Positions 11,120 through 48,900 of a stretch of DNA of 61,890 nucleotides are shown here, piece after piece (position 1 is the stretch's first letter; the number at the start of each line of letters is the position of its first letter). Below the pieces are notes generated by a model, which saw nothing but the letters and a program-made list of their open reading frames with translations, had not been told where the DNA came from and did no database searches. The position numbers and the translations under genes are program-made. Origin of the DNA: Paulinella micropora. Its lineage: Eukaryota > Cercozoa > Imbricatea > Euglyphida. Location of the stretch: NCBI GenBank assembly GCA_009731375.1, contig BJOX01000127.1:754740-816629 (forward strand). The letters are read 5' to 3'.

Positions 11120-11960
11120 GGAGTGAGAAAGGATGACCTCTTTCGTTCTTGGCTTGGATCTTGATAATTTTTCTGATGAGTCAGGACAAATCGACTTCCA
11201 TGGAGAAATACATACAGAGGGGCAGAAGAAGGGAGAAAAAGAGAGAAGACATCACACAGAAAAGAACGAGAAAAAGAAGTTGTTTCACGCTCTAAATATG
11301 AACGATGGCTGCGAAGGGCTGGTACACATGCATTACATAACTTGCCAAACACATGTAGTACATCCATTCATACATGCACGCATTCATTGGTTACACTAGC
11401 CCATGACGTATATGCATGCAAGCGTACACGCATATTTCATACATGGAGGAGGAAGAGGAGCAGTTGGAGACAGAAGAAAACAGAAGGAGGAAGAAGAAGA
11501 AGAGGAGCAGGAGCAGGAGGAGGAGGAGGAGGAGGAGGAAGAAGAAGAAGAAGAAGAAGAAGAAGAAGAAGAAGAAGAAGAAGAAGAAGAAGAAGAAGAA
11601 GAAGAAGAAGAAGAAGAAGAAGAAGAAGAAGAAGAAGAAGAAGAAGAAGAAGAGGCGGAGACCTTGTCTCGGCGTATGCCTGACGGGCTACGTACAAACT
11701 GGTAAGGAGGTACGGCCTGGACACATATAAACAAGCAATAAGCCAATAAACAACAGAACACACAATCCAACAACACAAACAAACAATATCACACGGAAAA
11801 AATGAGGCAGACGAAGCAAATAAAACCTGTGCACACCAAAGCGAAGAAACAAGCAAACAAACAAAGAAGTGTGTGCATGAAATGTGTGTGAGCTTGTGCT
11901 TGTGCATGCAAAGATCACCGTTGACGTTGGCGTTGTTGTGTAATTCCGCGTGCGTGTCCG
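11120..11960. repeat. Duplicated segment, unit 2
   Basis: Diverged copy of unit 1 with the same order of flanks but shorter satellites: a (GAA)n array at 11490-11652 and almost no CATA. No gene recognised in either unit. Confidence 0.8.
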
Positions 11961-12040
11961 TCTGCGTGTCGACGAAGGCTGCATGTACACACAAGCACGC
12001 ACACATGCAAGCGTGAAAATAGTGAGAATACAGATGTGCA

Positions 12041-12084
12041 TGCACAGCAGCAGCAGTAGCAGTAGCAGTAGTAGCAGTAGTTGT

Positions 12085-12138
<54 letters not shown>

Positions 12139-12151
12139 CAGTAGCAGTAGC

Positions 12152-12204
<53 letters not shown>

Positions 12205-12283
12205 CAGCAGCAGCAGCAGTAGCAGTAGTAGTAGTAGTAGTAGTACTAGTAGTAGTAGTAGTAGTAGTAGTAGTAGCAGTAGC

Positions 12284-12338
<55 letters not shown>

Positions 12339-12340
12339 TT
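12041..12340. repeat. (TAG)n/(CAG)n array
   Basis: TAG triplets interspersed with CAG. Low complexity in all frames. Confidence 0.96.
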
Positions 12341-13510
12341 CTTGTGGTGGTGTTTGTGGGGGACGTTACCGTTATTTTCTCCGCCACCTGAGAACTGAAA
12401 CCATACAACAAAAAGCACAATATCAGTAAGTAAGAAGCTTACATTTTGAGACGGCACATACTGAAAGCACAGAGGCATACAGCACAAAATGCAAAAAAAT
12501 GTGGCAGATCTACCAAGGCATGTGGCATACATAGAATGCAAATAGCACAAATACACAGGCTTTTAGGACATGGTTGGTAATACTGGCCCAGGGCAAAACG
12601 TCGTACACCACCTACTAACCCTCCTGTTCCCCATTCATACACATGCGCTCTTACTTTTCTCTCTTTTCTCTACTTTCCTCCTTTGTTTATTTGTTTCTTG
12701 CCTTCTTTCGTTCCTTTTCCTTTAATTTCCTTCCTGTTCCCTCTTTCTATCTTTTTTTCCCGTGTTCTCTTTTCTTTCCTGTCTTTCCCATTTCTTCCTT
12801 CATTTCTATCGTTATTCTTGTGTTTTTCTGCTTTTTGTTTTGCCTTCTTCCTTTCTGTCCGTGTTAGTCTTCAAAGCTAAATAGAGGGAGGAGGGAAAAG
12901 GGGAAGCAGGTCTGGGTATGTCTGTTGAAGCATAGGCATGGGAAGCCAGTGGCTCCATAGGGACCTGTCCACAATTTTTTGCTCAAAGGAGGTGATCAAA
13001 TTCTGGATCTGATATTCAACACACACATACACACACACACACAGATAGGGATACATGATTGAGTATGCAGTCACGAAATATTATATGCCCCACACAAATG
13101 CATCGTTGCAAACAGGAGAAAAAGGGGAGAGTATTTCAGTACACAACTTTTGCCCAGAGAAAGAGGAAGGGAGGAAGCGAGGGAGAGCTGTATAGACCAT
13201 GGTCTGAGGCGTCTTGCTCAAATTGGTGGCTTGACTCTCTTGTAGAATGCTGGCCGTCAAAGCTTTGAGCGACATCACCACCCACAACAACAGCAGGATG
13301 AGCAACAACGACAGCAACACAACACCACCAAAAGCAACAAAAACAGCAGCAACAGCTGCGGCAGCGACAACAGCAAAAATACAGCAACAATAACAAAAAC
13401 TAGCAACAAGAAAGCACATCACACCACACCAAACCAGACCAAGCCACACCACAGGATAAATACACATGCACAGCACACAACTCCCTAGAAAAGCCGCGCA
13501 GTGGAATTGT

Positions 13511-13541
<31 letters not shown>

Positions 13542-13551
13542 NNNNNNNNNN
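12341..13551. other. Unassigned spacer with TTC-rich and CAACA-rich parts, poly-C and gap
   Basis: Holds a pyrimidine-rich tract (12645-12865), unique DNA (12880-13270), a CAACA-rich stretch (13280-13440) and a poly-C run with a gap at 13542-13551. A short minus-strand frame (13195-13275) has coding-like composition but no recognisable domain. I see no defensible gene. Confidence 0.5.
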
Positions 13552-13552
13552 A

Positions 13553-13654
13553 GGGAGAGGCGGGGCAGTGACCGGCCAGGAGCGCGCGATCGCCTTGGGT
13601 CACTTCCAGAATACGCTGCTTGAGCGCCGCCCGCGACTCGCGGTCACGGTCGCT
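13553..13654 (+). other. GC-rich exon-like segment, function unknown
   Basis: About 100 bp of GC-rich sequence is open on both strands with GC third positions, unlike the surrounding satellites. The plus frame ends in a hydrophobic strand-like LAVTVA; the minus frame is charged. It could be an upstream exon of the CapA-like gene or of an unseen minus-strand gene. It lies directly against an assembly gap. Confidence 0.25.
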
Positions 13655-13670
13655 GTCTCCCGCACACACA

Positions 13671-13708
<38 letters not shown>

Positions 13709-14114
13709 ACACAGACAGACAAGCAGACAGAGCAAATTGAAAACATATGTGCTTCGGTGAGGCGCGTGCACGTAAAGCATGCGTGTGTGGTGAGTGTGGC
13801 TGTAGATGAGGGTGTGTTACTTCTGGCTCTTGCTAGCAGAATGTCTTGGGCCGTCCCTGAGCCACAACACACAACGCTCGATGCTTGGGAAGGCAGGAAG
13901 ATAGATTATTGTTTGGTTTTATGTTTGATTTTTTCACAGAGACCGTGGTGTGTTGTGTGTGTGTGTGTCCCTTTTTTGCTTGCTCATTTGTTTGTTTTAT
14001 TTTTCATGCATGTTTAGGTTACATGTAGACTGGTTCCGGCCTTTTAGCGGATGACGCGGTTCGGCGCCTACACAGGCAAAACAACGCTATGGGAACAGAC
14101 TGCGCCGCAACCCT
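13655..14114. other. Spacer with CA repeats
   Basis: (CA)n at 13670-13710, then unique DNA with no recognised gene. A short GC-rich piece after an AG at 14047-14048 (up to about 14114) may be exon-like but runs straight into the TAC array. Confidence 0.45.
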
Positions 14115-14203
<89 letters not shown>

Positions 14204-14225
14204 GCTGCTGCTACTGCTGCTGCTG

Positions 14226-14274
<49 letters not shown>

Positions 14275-14361
14275 TACTACTACTTCTACTACTACTACTA
14301 TTACTACTACTATTACTACTACTATTACTACTACTGCTACTACTACTGCTACTACTACTGT

Positions 14362-14415
<54 letters not shown>

Positions 14416-14456
14416 TACTACTACTTCTACTTCTACTACTACTACTACTGCTGCTG

Positions 14457-14492
<36 letters not shown>

Positions 14493-14501
14493 ATACTACT
14501 T

Positions 14502-14569
<68 letters not shown>

Positions 14570-14614
14570 ACTACTACTGCTACTACTACTACTACTACTA
14601 CCACTACTACTACA

Positions 14615-14655
<41 letters not shown>

Positions 14656-14786
14656 TACTACTTCTACTACTGCTGCTGCTGCTACTACTACTACTACTAC
14701 TTCTACTACTACTACTTCTACTACTACTATTACTACTGCTACTACTACTACTACTACTGCTACTACTACTACTACTACTACTACTG

Positions 14787-14837
<51 letters not shown>

Positions 14838-14842
14838 GACTG

Positions 14843-14934
<92 letters not shown>
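14115..14934. repeat. 820 bp (TAC)n array
   Basis: Almost uninterrupted TAC with TTC/TGC variants. A long threonine-rich reading frame passes through it into the adjacent reverse transcriptase, but this reflects the triplet period only. Confidence 0.97.
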
Positions 14935-14935
<1 letters not shown>

Positions 14936-14937
14936 TC

Positions 14938-16861
14938 TTTTCCTGGCGCCCGATCATGCTTGATAGTAATGGCACGATCGACGATAGAAAGGAGGCTACA
15001 TCACCACAAGAGTAGCCGCAGCTTTTATTTCTTTTCGCTCTTGCATCGTACACAATCCGCTGTAGGCTTGAATGGAGGATCTCAAGCCGCTATCCTCACC
15101 ATCCAGTCCATCCTCTCCTGCCCAGCCGCCCCCTCCCCAGCCTGCATTATCTTGGATGCAGAGAATTTCTTCAACAGCAGGGAAAGGAAAGCAATGCTTC
15201 AAGCTGCCTACAATCAAGAGAAGCTTAAGTACCACTACGGCTGTATCGACCTACAATATGGCAGTGATGCGGAATTATGGGTTGTCTACAAAGATCGGCC
15301 TGGCAAGCCATACATTGGCATGGGTCACAACGATGGCAGTAATCAAGGCTGCTCTTTATCAATGGCACTGGCATGCAACTCCATGATTGGCCTTACGGAG
15401 GAAGCACTTGAGGATACGCGAGCAGAGTGTATATCGTATGCAGACAACTTTCACTTCGTGGGCACCGATTCGGAATCAGTCGTCGCTGCCACCAAGAAGT
15501 TCATCGCCAATAAGCCTTATGATCTCAACTTCAACATTGAATGCATCCTCTGGCCGTCACGCCATCCACCGCCACAATCACTAATCGACTTTGCAGCGGA
15601 ACATGGGAAACCAATCAAGCACGGGTGGACGAAGACGCTCAAGGGCGTAATTGGCGACTTCAAGGATGACGCATGGAAGCAAGAGATGATGAACGAGATA
15701 TCTAAGGACGTGTTATCCAAATCTTACCTGTCTTTGACGCTCTCAAGGATGAGAGAATGGAACATCAAATTGCATACCACACTTTATCCAAAACATTGCC
15801 TAGCTATCTTGTTCATATCATGCGCACCGTCCCCACATCTCTCTTCTCAAACATCATCAACCAGATTGATCATCACATGCACGACACATTCTTGCATGTC
15901 TTTGGTGTAGCTGCAGGTGCCTTTCACTCGCTCCCTGATGACGTGCAGAACAAAGTTCATGCTCAAACCTGCCTGCCTGTACACTCATGTGGCTTCGGAT
16001 TGTCTGATGTTAAGGCTCTTGCTCCCATCGCATACGCTGCATCACTTGCAGACGCTGCACCCAGGATCTGGACCGCGCTTGAGATAGTGAATCCTAGCTA
16101 TGTTGCCTCCGTTTTGAGTGCTGATAATAAGTATCATCCTAACCCTCTCCCTCTCTTCTTAGAAGTCTGTTCTACTCTGGATCGACTGCGCGCTGAGGCG
16201 AATGACAACCCAGTAATAAAGGACCCGAGCGGCATCAACCTCTCCATCCCCATCACCACTCTTCTTCCCCTTTGCGATGACCTTACTTCTCTCCCTTTCC
16301 CTTCATTAATACAGCACTATGCTCTACCTTCCTCTCCATACCTATCTGCTCGTGCCGATATTGATAATTATGCTCTGCGTTTTTGCAAATTACAAAAATG
16401 CTTTCTTGCTCAGCACAACTTTCAGCGATTTGAGAACTGGCGAGCACGTGACGTCCCCGACGTTGAACGAGCCCGTCAGAACGCTCTAGCGTGAAACCGA
16501 AAAAATCAACAAACACGCGGAAGGATGTAAGCAGGCTGGCGCGGAATTCATCCCCTTTGTCATGTCTAGCTTCGGTGGATTTGGAACGCAGGCTCAAGTC
16601 TTCATGAGGAACATCAGTGAGCAGGCAGCATTCTATATGCCATCGATCTACACTCCGCAAGCGTACGCTCTACGGATCAAGGTTATTCTTCACTTTGCAG
16701 TCCATCGTTGGAATGTGGAATTACATCAACTGGATGCATCAACTCAGGAAGTCCAACTGCCTACATCCGCACTGACTCCCACAACACAAGAGGCGAGCTA
16801 TCAGGCTCGCCTCTGCTTTCCCTTACAAGGAATAGACTGGGAATCGCGTCGATTTGAGTAA
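14938..16861 (+). pseudogene. Reverse transcriptase of a non-LTR-like retroelement, frameshifted
   Basis: The palm region is recognisable: QSAVGLNGGSQAA, then CIILDAENFFN (motif A, Asp), SNQGCSLSMALACN (motif B) and ISYADNFHFVG (motif C). The C-terminal part contains LPVHSCGFGLSDVKALAP, the conserved block after the thumb in this family, and ends with FIPFVMSSFGGFG. The frame breaks at least twice, near 15725 and near 16490, and motif C reads YADN rather than YxDD, so the copy is dead. It is preceded by the TAC array and followed by an A-rich 3' end (16960-17085). A complete element with an endonuclease is not visible. Confidence 0.85.
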
Positions 16862-17050
16862 TTAGCTTTTAGATTATGAGCACTCTGACTAGGACTACTA
16901 ATACTTATGAATTAGTTTCTACTATTTGTTGTACGTTTTATTATTATTAAAATATTTTTCTTGAAAAAAGAAGAAAAAAAAAAGTTTACTACAAGTTCAA
17001 CACACTAATGATTAAAATTCTAAGTTGGAAAAAAATTAAACCTTGCTTAC

Positions 17051-17087
<37 letters not shown>
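16862..17087 (+). repeat. A-rich 3' tails of retroelements
   Basis: Poly-A stretches at 16965-16983 and 17054-17087. The second follows ATTAAACCTTGCTTACTG (17035-17052), a tail motif that recurs five more times in the window. Confidence 0.8.
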
Positions 17088-17091
<4 letters not shown>

Positions 17092-17348
17092 AGTTCCAGT
17101 TTTTCCTTTTGAGCTTGTTTATTTCTTTTTCAGGGTAAATGCTGACTGTAAAAAAAAAGAAGAAAAAATGTCTTGGTAGCCGGACGCAAGGTACCGGCAA
17201 AAGGTCCGGCTCGTCCGGCAAGGTTTCGGCCCAGTGTAAAAAACTTTTCCGCTCACAGTGTTAGCACAGTGTTGTTCTGTAGAAACGGTTTCGGTGTGGA
17301 CCCCAATATTCGGACACATAATAATTTACCTTGATGTTTCGTGGGCTA

Positions 17349-17373
17349 ACCCTCGCCATGGGTTGGCGAGGGT
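17349..17373. other. Short perfect hairpin
   Basis: ACCCTCGCC and GGCGAGGGT are separated by 7 nt. It sits in unique DNA between retroelement tails, about 270 bp upstream of the first CapA-like exon. Role unknown. Confidence 0.6.
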
Positions 17374-17646
17374 CCAGGTTTCGTCTTCTCAGTTTTTAGG
17401 TGGAGAGTACTTAGGTGATGCAGAAATGAGATTGACAGGTAGGGAAGGAAACCATCTGAGTACTCACCTGGCACAGCGGACTTACAGCCGCCTCTCTCAA
17501 CACCTTCCTGCACTCCTCCCCTTTTTATTTCTTTTACTGGACTTCTCCTTTTCCCGAGCTTGTTCACACAAGCCCTAGAAGCCATCTGTCAGTTGGTGAG
17601 AGCGACAACGACTACAGCCACATGTCCTTGTCAGGTGAAACGACTC

Positions 17647-29116
<11,470 letters not shown>

Positions 29117-29327
29117 CAACACTGCCCTCGTTAGCAGCCTGCTTCTTGATGCTACCCGCGGAGAGGACTAGAAGTAGTAATTGTAGTAGAAGTAGTTTTA
29201 GTAATAGTCTCTAGTCTGCTGATGTTTGCTCTTTCTTTCCTTCGTTTTTATGTTGTGTATTTGTGGAGCTGAAGAGTGCCAGGCTAAAACTATCCAATGT
29301 GGTCTGTGTTGTTGTCGTGTGTTGCAG

Positions 29328-42483
<13,156 letters not shown>

Positions 42484-42711
42484 GTATGCCTTGAGGGAGT
42501 GAGTGCCTTTGCCTCGATTTTTGAGATCAACCACAACAGAGTTTTAGATACTAGGCAGAGACATTAGTCATAGAGAACTCAGTGAGACCCAGTCATTAGA
42601 GCTGAAGTGCCAAAAGAACAAGAACAATATTAATACCAACCAAGTTTTGTAGTTGACCAACGAAGGTTGGTAGTTGGAGAAGAAGTATTAGTATTAGTAC
42701 CCTTAGACGGT

Positions 42712-42764
42712 AGTAGTAGTTAGTAGTAGTAGTAGTAGTAGTAGTGGTAGTAGTAGTAATAGTA

Positions 42765-42840
<76 letters not shown>

Positions 42841-42844
42841 TACT

Positions 42845-42911
<67 letters not shown>
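42712..42911. repeat. (TAG)n array 3' of the adenylation gene
   Basis: About 200 bp of TAG, 230 bp after the stop codon. Confidence 0.96.
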
Positions 42912-44307
42912 GCTATACATGTATTATTAGGTCGGACACTATCAATAATTTTTGATTGATTCAATGTGAGTCGACGCGTGTCGGTAGAGTGGCTCTGTCG
43001 TGTGTCTTTGTTCCGTGATAATCGTGCTGACTGAGTCAGTAAATTTGAAATCCAAAAGTTACATAAACTTGAACTGCCCTGCATGTACCTCTGAGTCATT
43101 TTTACGCAAGCACTGTTTTAATAGAATACTTGCCACTCGCCGCTAGAGCTGAGTGGGAAGCACAAGAGATAAAATGGAAGAGGTACTGATCATGAGATAC
43201 AATATTAATACAAAAAGAGAAGAGTGTGACACGATGTGTAAAACAAAAAGCAGTCACAGGTTAAGGTCATGCAGAGACCCGATGCAGAGGATCATTATTA
43301 ATATTATAATTAATAGTCATATTGAATTTTTTGTCAAATATTTTTAACTTATTAATAATTATACAATAATACTACCGTTGGGAAATATTATATCACTCGT
43401 GGTGTAGGCGCAGATATTAATATTAATACGTAAATATGCGCCGCTAGTAGTACCGTGACTTTAATATACCCCTGTATCAACTTCATCCAGATACAATAAG
43501 AGGAACTTGGTTAATAATAATAACACTCAGGCTCTTCACCTGGCAATGATAATACTACATTACTATTAGTGACCGTTACACTTTTTAGACCAGAATATAT
43601 TATCATTAGGCCGGACCACTGGCATTAGCTGGTGTTTGTGTGAGTTTGGATCATTGGGCCGCCAATAGTACAACCCCAATGGATAAATACACAACGAACT
43701 CTTATTAAAAGTCTCTATGGCTGCATTACGTTGGTACGAACAGTAGGACAACTACGTTTTACTTTTAGTGATTACTTCACTGTGACTGGTAAGTAATTTA
43801 TCCGTATAGTTCTAGTCACTGAATAATTGTAACGAACCGGTATCCATATTGGTGTTCAGGATTGGATACAAATCATTGTAATAATTACAGTCGTGCGGAC
43901 TTTATTTCAGTTTCATTATTAGTGACCTGTGAGTTTGTCAGTTCTGCAATCTACGTGCGAATTAAAAGTGTCGATTTGTATCGTGGCTTCTAACTGAGTC
44001 TCTCAGCAAACCGGCGTCTAAGGTATTAGTTAGGTCCGTGAGTGATCGTGTATTACCTAATCAACTGTTATGAGCCGCTGACAATGGGGAAACTAATTTC
44101 GGCACCATGCGATCAGCATGAGACAATTGATGTCTTACACACCGGTGTTTAGCGGGAATAAAAAAGATTTACAGAGTTGCTACTATTACCCGAGCCATGA
44201 TAGAGGAGTATGCCTAGGGGATTAGCACAACACTCGGTAATATATTTCATGATGCTTTCCAAGACCATAAAGCGGCAAAAACAAAGCATGGTTTTGATAG
44301 AGACAGA
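42912..44307. other. AT-rich non-coding DNA, probably the 5' part of a decayed copia element
   Basis: No open frame of note. The sequence near 43378 (TTGGGAAATATTATATCAC) resembles the start of many copia LTRs, but no matching second LTR was found. Confidence 0.4.
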
Positions 44308-44752
44308 ATGAGAAAAGCAGAAGAAATGGAAGAATCGAGAGAACCACACGAGGTGGACACACCGGAAGGATCAGACGAAGATGAAAGAGAGACACAACAA
44401 ACACGACAACAGAGACAGAGAGGTAGCCAAACATCACAAGACCAGAAGACACAGACAGAGAAACCTGCCAACTGTTCGAGGACAATGAGGGGACTCATCC
44501 TCTCAAAAAGTGGGTTAGGTGAGTCCAGAACCAAACATATCGATGTCAGGTACCACCTGCAGAGTCGAGAACTTGAAGTTGGTTAAGAAGGGAGTCGTTA
44601 AGTTGTTCCGGGTACCGACGGAGGAAAACATCGCGGATTTATTTACCAAAATCAATTTCACGTACAAGAAATTCAATTATCTGGCTGACAAAATCTCGGT
44701 GAAGTTGGTGAAAAATTTTCTCGCAAAGTTTGGTGTTAAAGTCGCGTTGTAA
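44308..44752 (+). pseudogene. Ty1/copia remnant: linker and end of RNase H
   Basis: An acidic, Glu/Gln-rich linker ends in SRTKHIDVRYH, the conserved copia RNase H block, then breaks frame near 44585. It resumes as VKLFRVPTEENIADLFTK, the copia C-terminal signature. Integrase and most of the reverse transcriptase are absent, so an internal deletion has joined distant parts. The gypsy element sits 79 bp downstream. Confidence 0.8.
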
Positions 44753-44826
44753 GTACCGGGTATTTCCCGCATAAATATTCATGCTATGATCATTTATAAT
44801 TATAAGTTCCCAGAAGCGGATTGTAT

Positions 44827-44830
44827 TAAT
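44827..44830. other. Target-site duplication TAAT, left
   Basis: TAAT immediately before the left LTR, repeated at 55435-55438 after the right LTR. Confidence 0.8.
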
Positions 44831-45067
44831 TGTAATGCCCCCAACGATAGCTCGTAAAAAGTCGGTAATATAACCAAACACAGTCCTCAAGAATGAGAAT
44901 GATGTCTCGTTGTATTAGCTCAGTGAAGCCAAAAAGGAAAACGGCAACAGACCAGGAATAAAATGGCATCAGGTCCAATCCGGACAAATAATACTGAAAA
45001 ACAAGCTGGTGCACCTGTCACCAGGAAAAGGTACTTTTTACCGGCTATCCGGGGGGTGATGCCTACA
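44831..45067 (-). repeat. 3' LTR
   Basis: On the plus strand runs from TGTAATGCCCCCAACG to GTGATGCCTACA, so it has TG..CA ends in either direction. One base longer than the other LTR because of an extra G. Confidence 0.97.
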
Positions 45068-45083
45068 GTACCCCCTCCCGATT
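45068..45083 (-). other. Polypurine tract
   Basis: On the element strand ATCGGGAGGGGGGTAC abuts the 3' LTR, the correct place for plus-strand priming. Confidence 0.85.
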
Positions 45084-45367
45084 TTATGACGGAAATAGCA
45101 TTTTCGTCATACACCTTCTGATTTCTTTCTGCAAATAGTATGCGCTATGGAGTCATGCCACACAGCGCATCGACCCACGGATAGACGCTAAAAGACGATA
45201 AATATATCCTCATACGGCACGTCAAAGCGGATTCTCTAGCCTTTCTTGTAAATTTTGAACTCCTTCCCCTCAATTTTTTTTCGGCAGTATGTCAAGAACA
45301 AACGCACTATTAATAAAAAATACAAGCAACGTGGTGCTGTATTCCCCCCTTGATCTCCTTCTTCTTC

Positions 45368-45416
<49 letters not shown>

Positions 45417-45904
45417 CAGGGAGATCGTAATTACATTGTCTTTTTTAATGACATACCCTTGTATAAGGCGGATATCCTATGATATAGTATTAGGGGGCCA
45501 GTCCTAATAGCTATATCCGAAGTCGAGGTGTATGTACCCGACCCTGCGATATACCGACACAAGTAGAGATTGACCGTGCTCAGGTACGACAGTATATAAT
45601 CTATCGTAAAAAATAATTTAATGAAAGTTTCAGAGAACATTTCATTTTCGAGAACATCATCCCAGGACTTGGAAAGGGTCATACCCGGGAACACCATCGC
45701 TCAATACACTAGCGATCCCCGTATACGGTGTAGTATCATCGTCGATCGACCTTTCGCACTCGTATGTTGCGATCGAATGCCAAGTTATATCACTGAGTCT
45801 TTTTAATATTCATATTGATAACTGATGATGCATGATCAAATCATGATACGCCGTGGGCAATCAATCAGTTTATTTGAGACGCATAAAGAAAAATAGTTTC
45901 TTTG

Positions 45905-48900
45905 TCACTGCCTTCGTCGTCTGGCGCGGATTTCTTTGCCTGGTGGAGGACCACCAACAAAAGTCAGATCGAACTTTGACTGTTCGAGAATGTCCCAGAT
46001 CTTATTAGGGATTCCGCCCAACGATAATTCAAAAGGGACATCAAGCACTCCTCTTGGCAGTGTCTGAATGGTCCACGCAGTGTAATCCTTGTCTCTGGGA
46101 GTAATTGTATCATCCCATGTCTCGAGACTTTTTGCGTCTTTATATACTGGCAGATAATGTCTTGCCTTTGGATCCTCAACCGGGTCCATACTTCTCCAGA
46201 ACTGGAGTATCGGTTGTACTATCTTTGCGGCTGATGATATTTTGAGTGTCCGTGTGACACGCATCTGTCGTGGGACCGCCACGACCCGCATCAAGTATAA
46301 GTCTGAGAGAGTGTCATCAGCGACATGTTGTTCCGCTGGTCTCATCAGATAGAAAACATTTTTCACCCATGCGATGGTTGCTATCGCATCGCCTTCCTTC
46401 CATCGCTCATGGACAATCTCAACGTTGCCCGCGTTTGGGTCAGTGTCCGTCCCCTCCTCCTCCTGGTGGACGTCCTTTGATCTCATCGACCTCATCGCCT
46501 TCCTCGGTTGGTCGTTGATAAGATCATTCCGCGCTCTCCTTAGCTGCGCCTCTGTGATCTTCTCCTTCTTTCCGCTATGCTCTCGCGGAGACTTGGACTG
46601 AGTCCCCACCGCGCTTATGCGGTCAGTCTTCTCCTTGCTGTCCACCTCACTCTCCTCCTTCTCAGCTATCGGTGCCCGATAAGCATCGTCTTGGTCTATG
46701 CCAGCCTCCTTGTGGATGGGCGGCACCTCTTTGAAATCATCCTTCATCCGTTTTAACGCCTCCTCAACGGATTCATCTTCCAGTAAGAAGGGATCATACT
46801 TAATCAGCCTTCTTACATTCACAATTTGCACCTTCCCTCTACCCCTGATCTTGTAATTCAGAGGTCCCGTCTGTTCCATAATCTGATAAGGTCCTTTCCA
46901 GTGAGTGAACAGCTTAGAGCTGACTCCCTTCGGGACTTGAGGATGGTACAATAGTACAATATCCCCGACCTGGAACTTGATCTGATCCAAGTGCGCTTGT
47001 CGCACCCCTTCAGCATCAGTCTTTCGGCGCTCCGCCTCTCTATGCGCCCTGACTATTTGTTCCGCCTCCATCTTCACTCTAAGTCTCATCCCAAACAACT
47101 CATCCGCATCCGCCCAAGTGTCTTTTGGGTGAAGGAGCGAAGTCGGGATATCAGGCTCACGCCCATATACTAACTGATATGGCGAGATTGAGCTCTTCGA
47201 GCCTCCTAACGCCGTAGAGGGTAGACAGTTCATTGCAAACGCAAATGATGGTGCTGCCTCGACCCATGCTCTTTGATTCTCCTTCTTCGTGCAATACATC
47301 TTTAGCGAGGCTTTGAGGGGTCTGTGTACCCGCTCGATTTTCCCATTTGCTCGCGGGTTATAGGCAGTAACATATTGCCATTTCATCCCGTAATACTTAG
47401 ATAGTTTGTCGATGACCTCGTTATTAAAGTCCGAGCCTCGATCAGAACATATCTTTCTTGGTACTCCGATCTGTGAGATGATCCTATCGATCAGCGCCTC
47501 GGCCGTCGTCTTGCCGGTAACGTCTTTGACAGGGATGATCCACACATAGTTGGTGGCTCTGTCAATAGCCGTAAGGAGGTATTTGTAACCATCCTTCGAT
47601 TCTGGGAAAGGTCCCACATGATCAATGTGTATAAACTCAAACATCCCCGCATGAAGAGGAAATTCGCCAATCAGGCCGAAATTTGCCTTCAGTGGTGTTT
47701 TGTTTATCTTGCACGGGATGCATGCATCCACCGCCTGATCTATCTCCTCCTTCATCTTCTTCCACCAGAATCGCCTCGCTACGAACATATGAGTTCGTTG
47801 TCGACCCGGATGCGCCAAAAGTGGGCAATTGTGGGCTGCGACAAATATAAATCGTCTCAGACTCTCCGGTACCCAAAGGGTCCATTTGTCCGGCTGTGAC
47901 GCATAGCGACCGTGAAGGCCCTTGTACCACAGTAGACCATCTCTCCATCCCATCTCCTTCATCTGATCTTTGATCGCTTTCGTCATCCGTAGCTCATCCG
48001 GGTTCTGATATAACTGTATCAGTTCTTTAAACTCCGGATCTTGAGCCTGTTGTTGCCTCCATGCGGTAGGCGAGGCTATATGGATAGTACCATCTTCTAG
48101 CCGTACCCCGATTCTTTCCGGGTCATCGTCTAGGTCACTTCTCCGCTCTTGAGGAGGCTCCGCATAAACTTCCTGCGTCTCCTCTTCCTCTCTTATGTTC
48201 GCCTTCGCATTCTCATATACCTCATAGGACCACTCAGCGTCCTCCTGGGTATGTAGCTCACAACATATCCCGTGATCCGGGCCTTGTGGACTGTACCGTA
48301 GACCTGTGCGGTCATATCGGACTCCACTCGCCATCTCCATCGCCTCAATGTGGCTGACCTCATACACCTTGTCAGTGGACAAGTCTTCCATCTCCACCGT
48401 GGACACCAACGCCGATACTTCTGAGTTAAACTCTAGCCTAGAGAGGCTATCAGCGACCACATTTCGCTTTCCCGGTAGATGGACCATTGTAAAATCGAAA
48501 CAAGACAAGAACGCTTGCCACCGCGCCAGCCGTCCCGTCTGTTCATGATTCATCAACCATAACAGGTTATGATGATCAGTTCTGACAGTAAATTGAGGTC
48601 CTCCCCACAAATACTCTCTGAGCCTCTTGAGGGCCCATACTACCGCCAACGCCTCTCTTTGCCTTGTGCAATAGTTTCTCTCCGCCGCACACAACTTCCT
48701 ACTAATAAACATGATTGGGCGTAATTTCTTCTCCTCATCCTCTTGTTGTAATACAGCCCCAATCGCAAACTTAGATGCGTCTGTATCGACTACGAATTGT
48801 TTCGTAAAGTCGGGCATCGTTAACACCAGTCCTCCGTCTTTCGGGTCTTTGTAAATGAGATCTTTGAGCGCATGAAACGCTTGCAAAGCCTCTTCGTCCC

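Noticed and set aside
29117-29327. A single gene joining the CapA-like and adenylation regions
   Set aside because: The CapA-like frame ends at TAA 29114-29116, and splice phases between the two sets of exons do not match.
44149-44534. Minus-strand hydrophobic frames over the copia remnant
   Set aside because: They are antisense to the recognisable copia linker and RNase H sequence.
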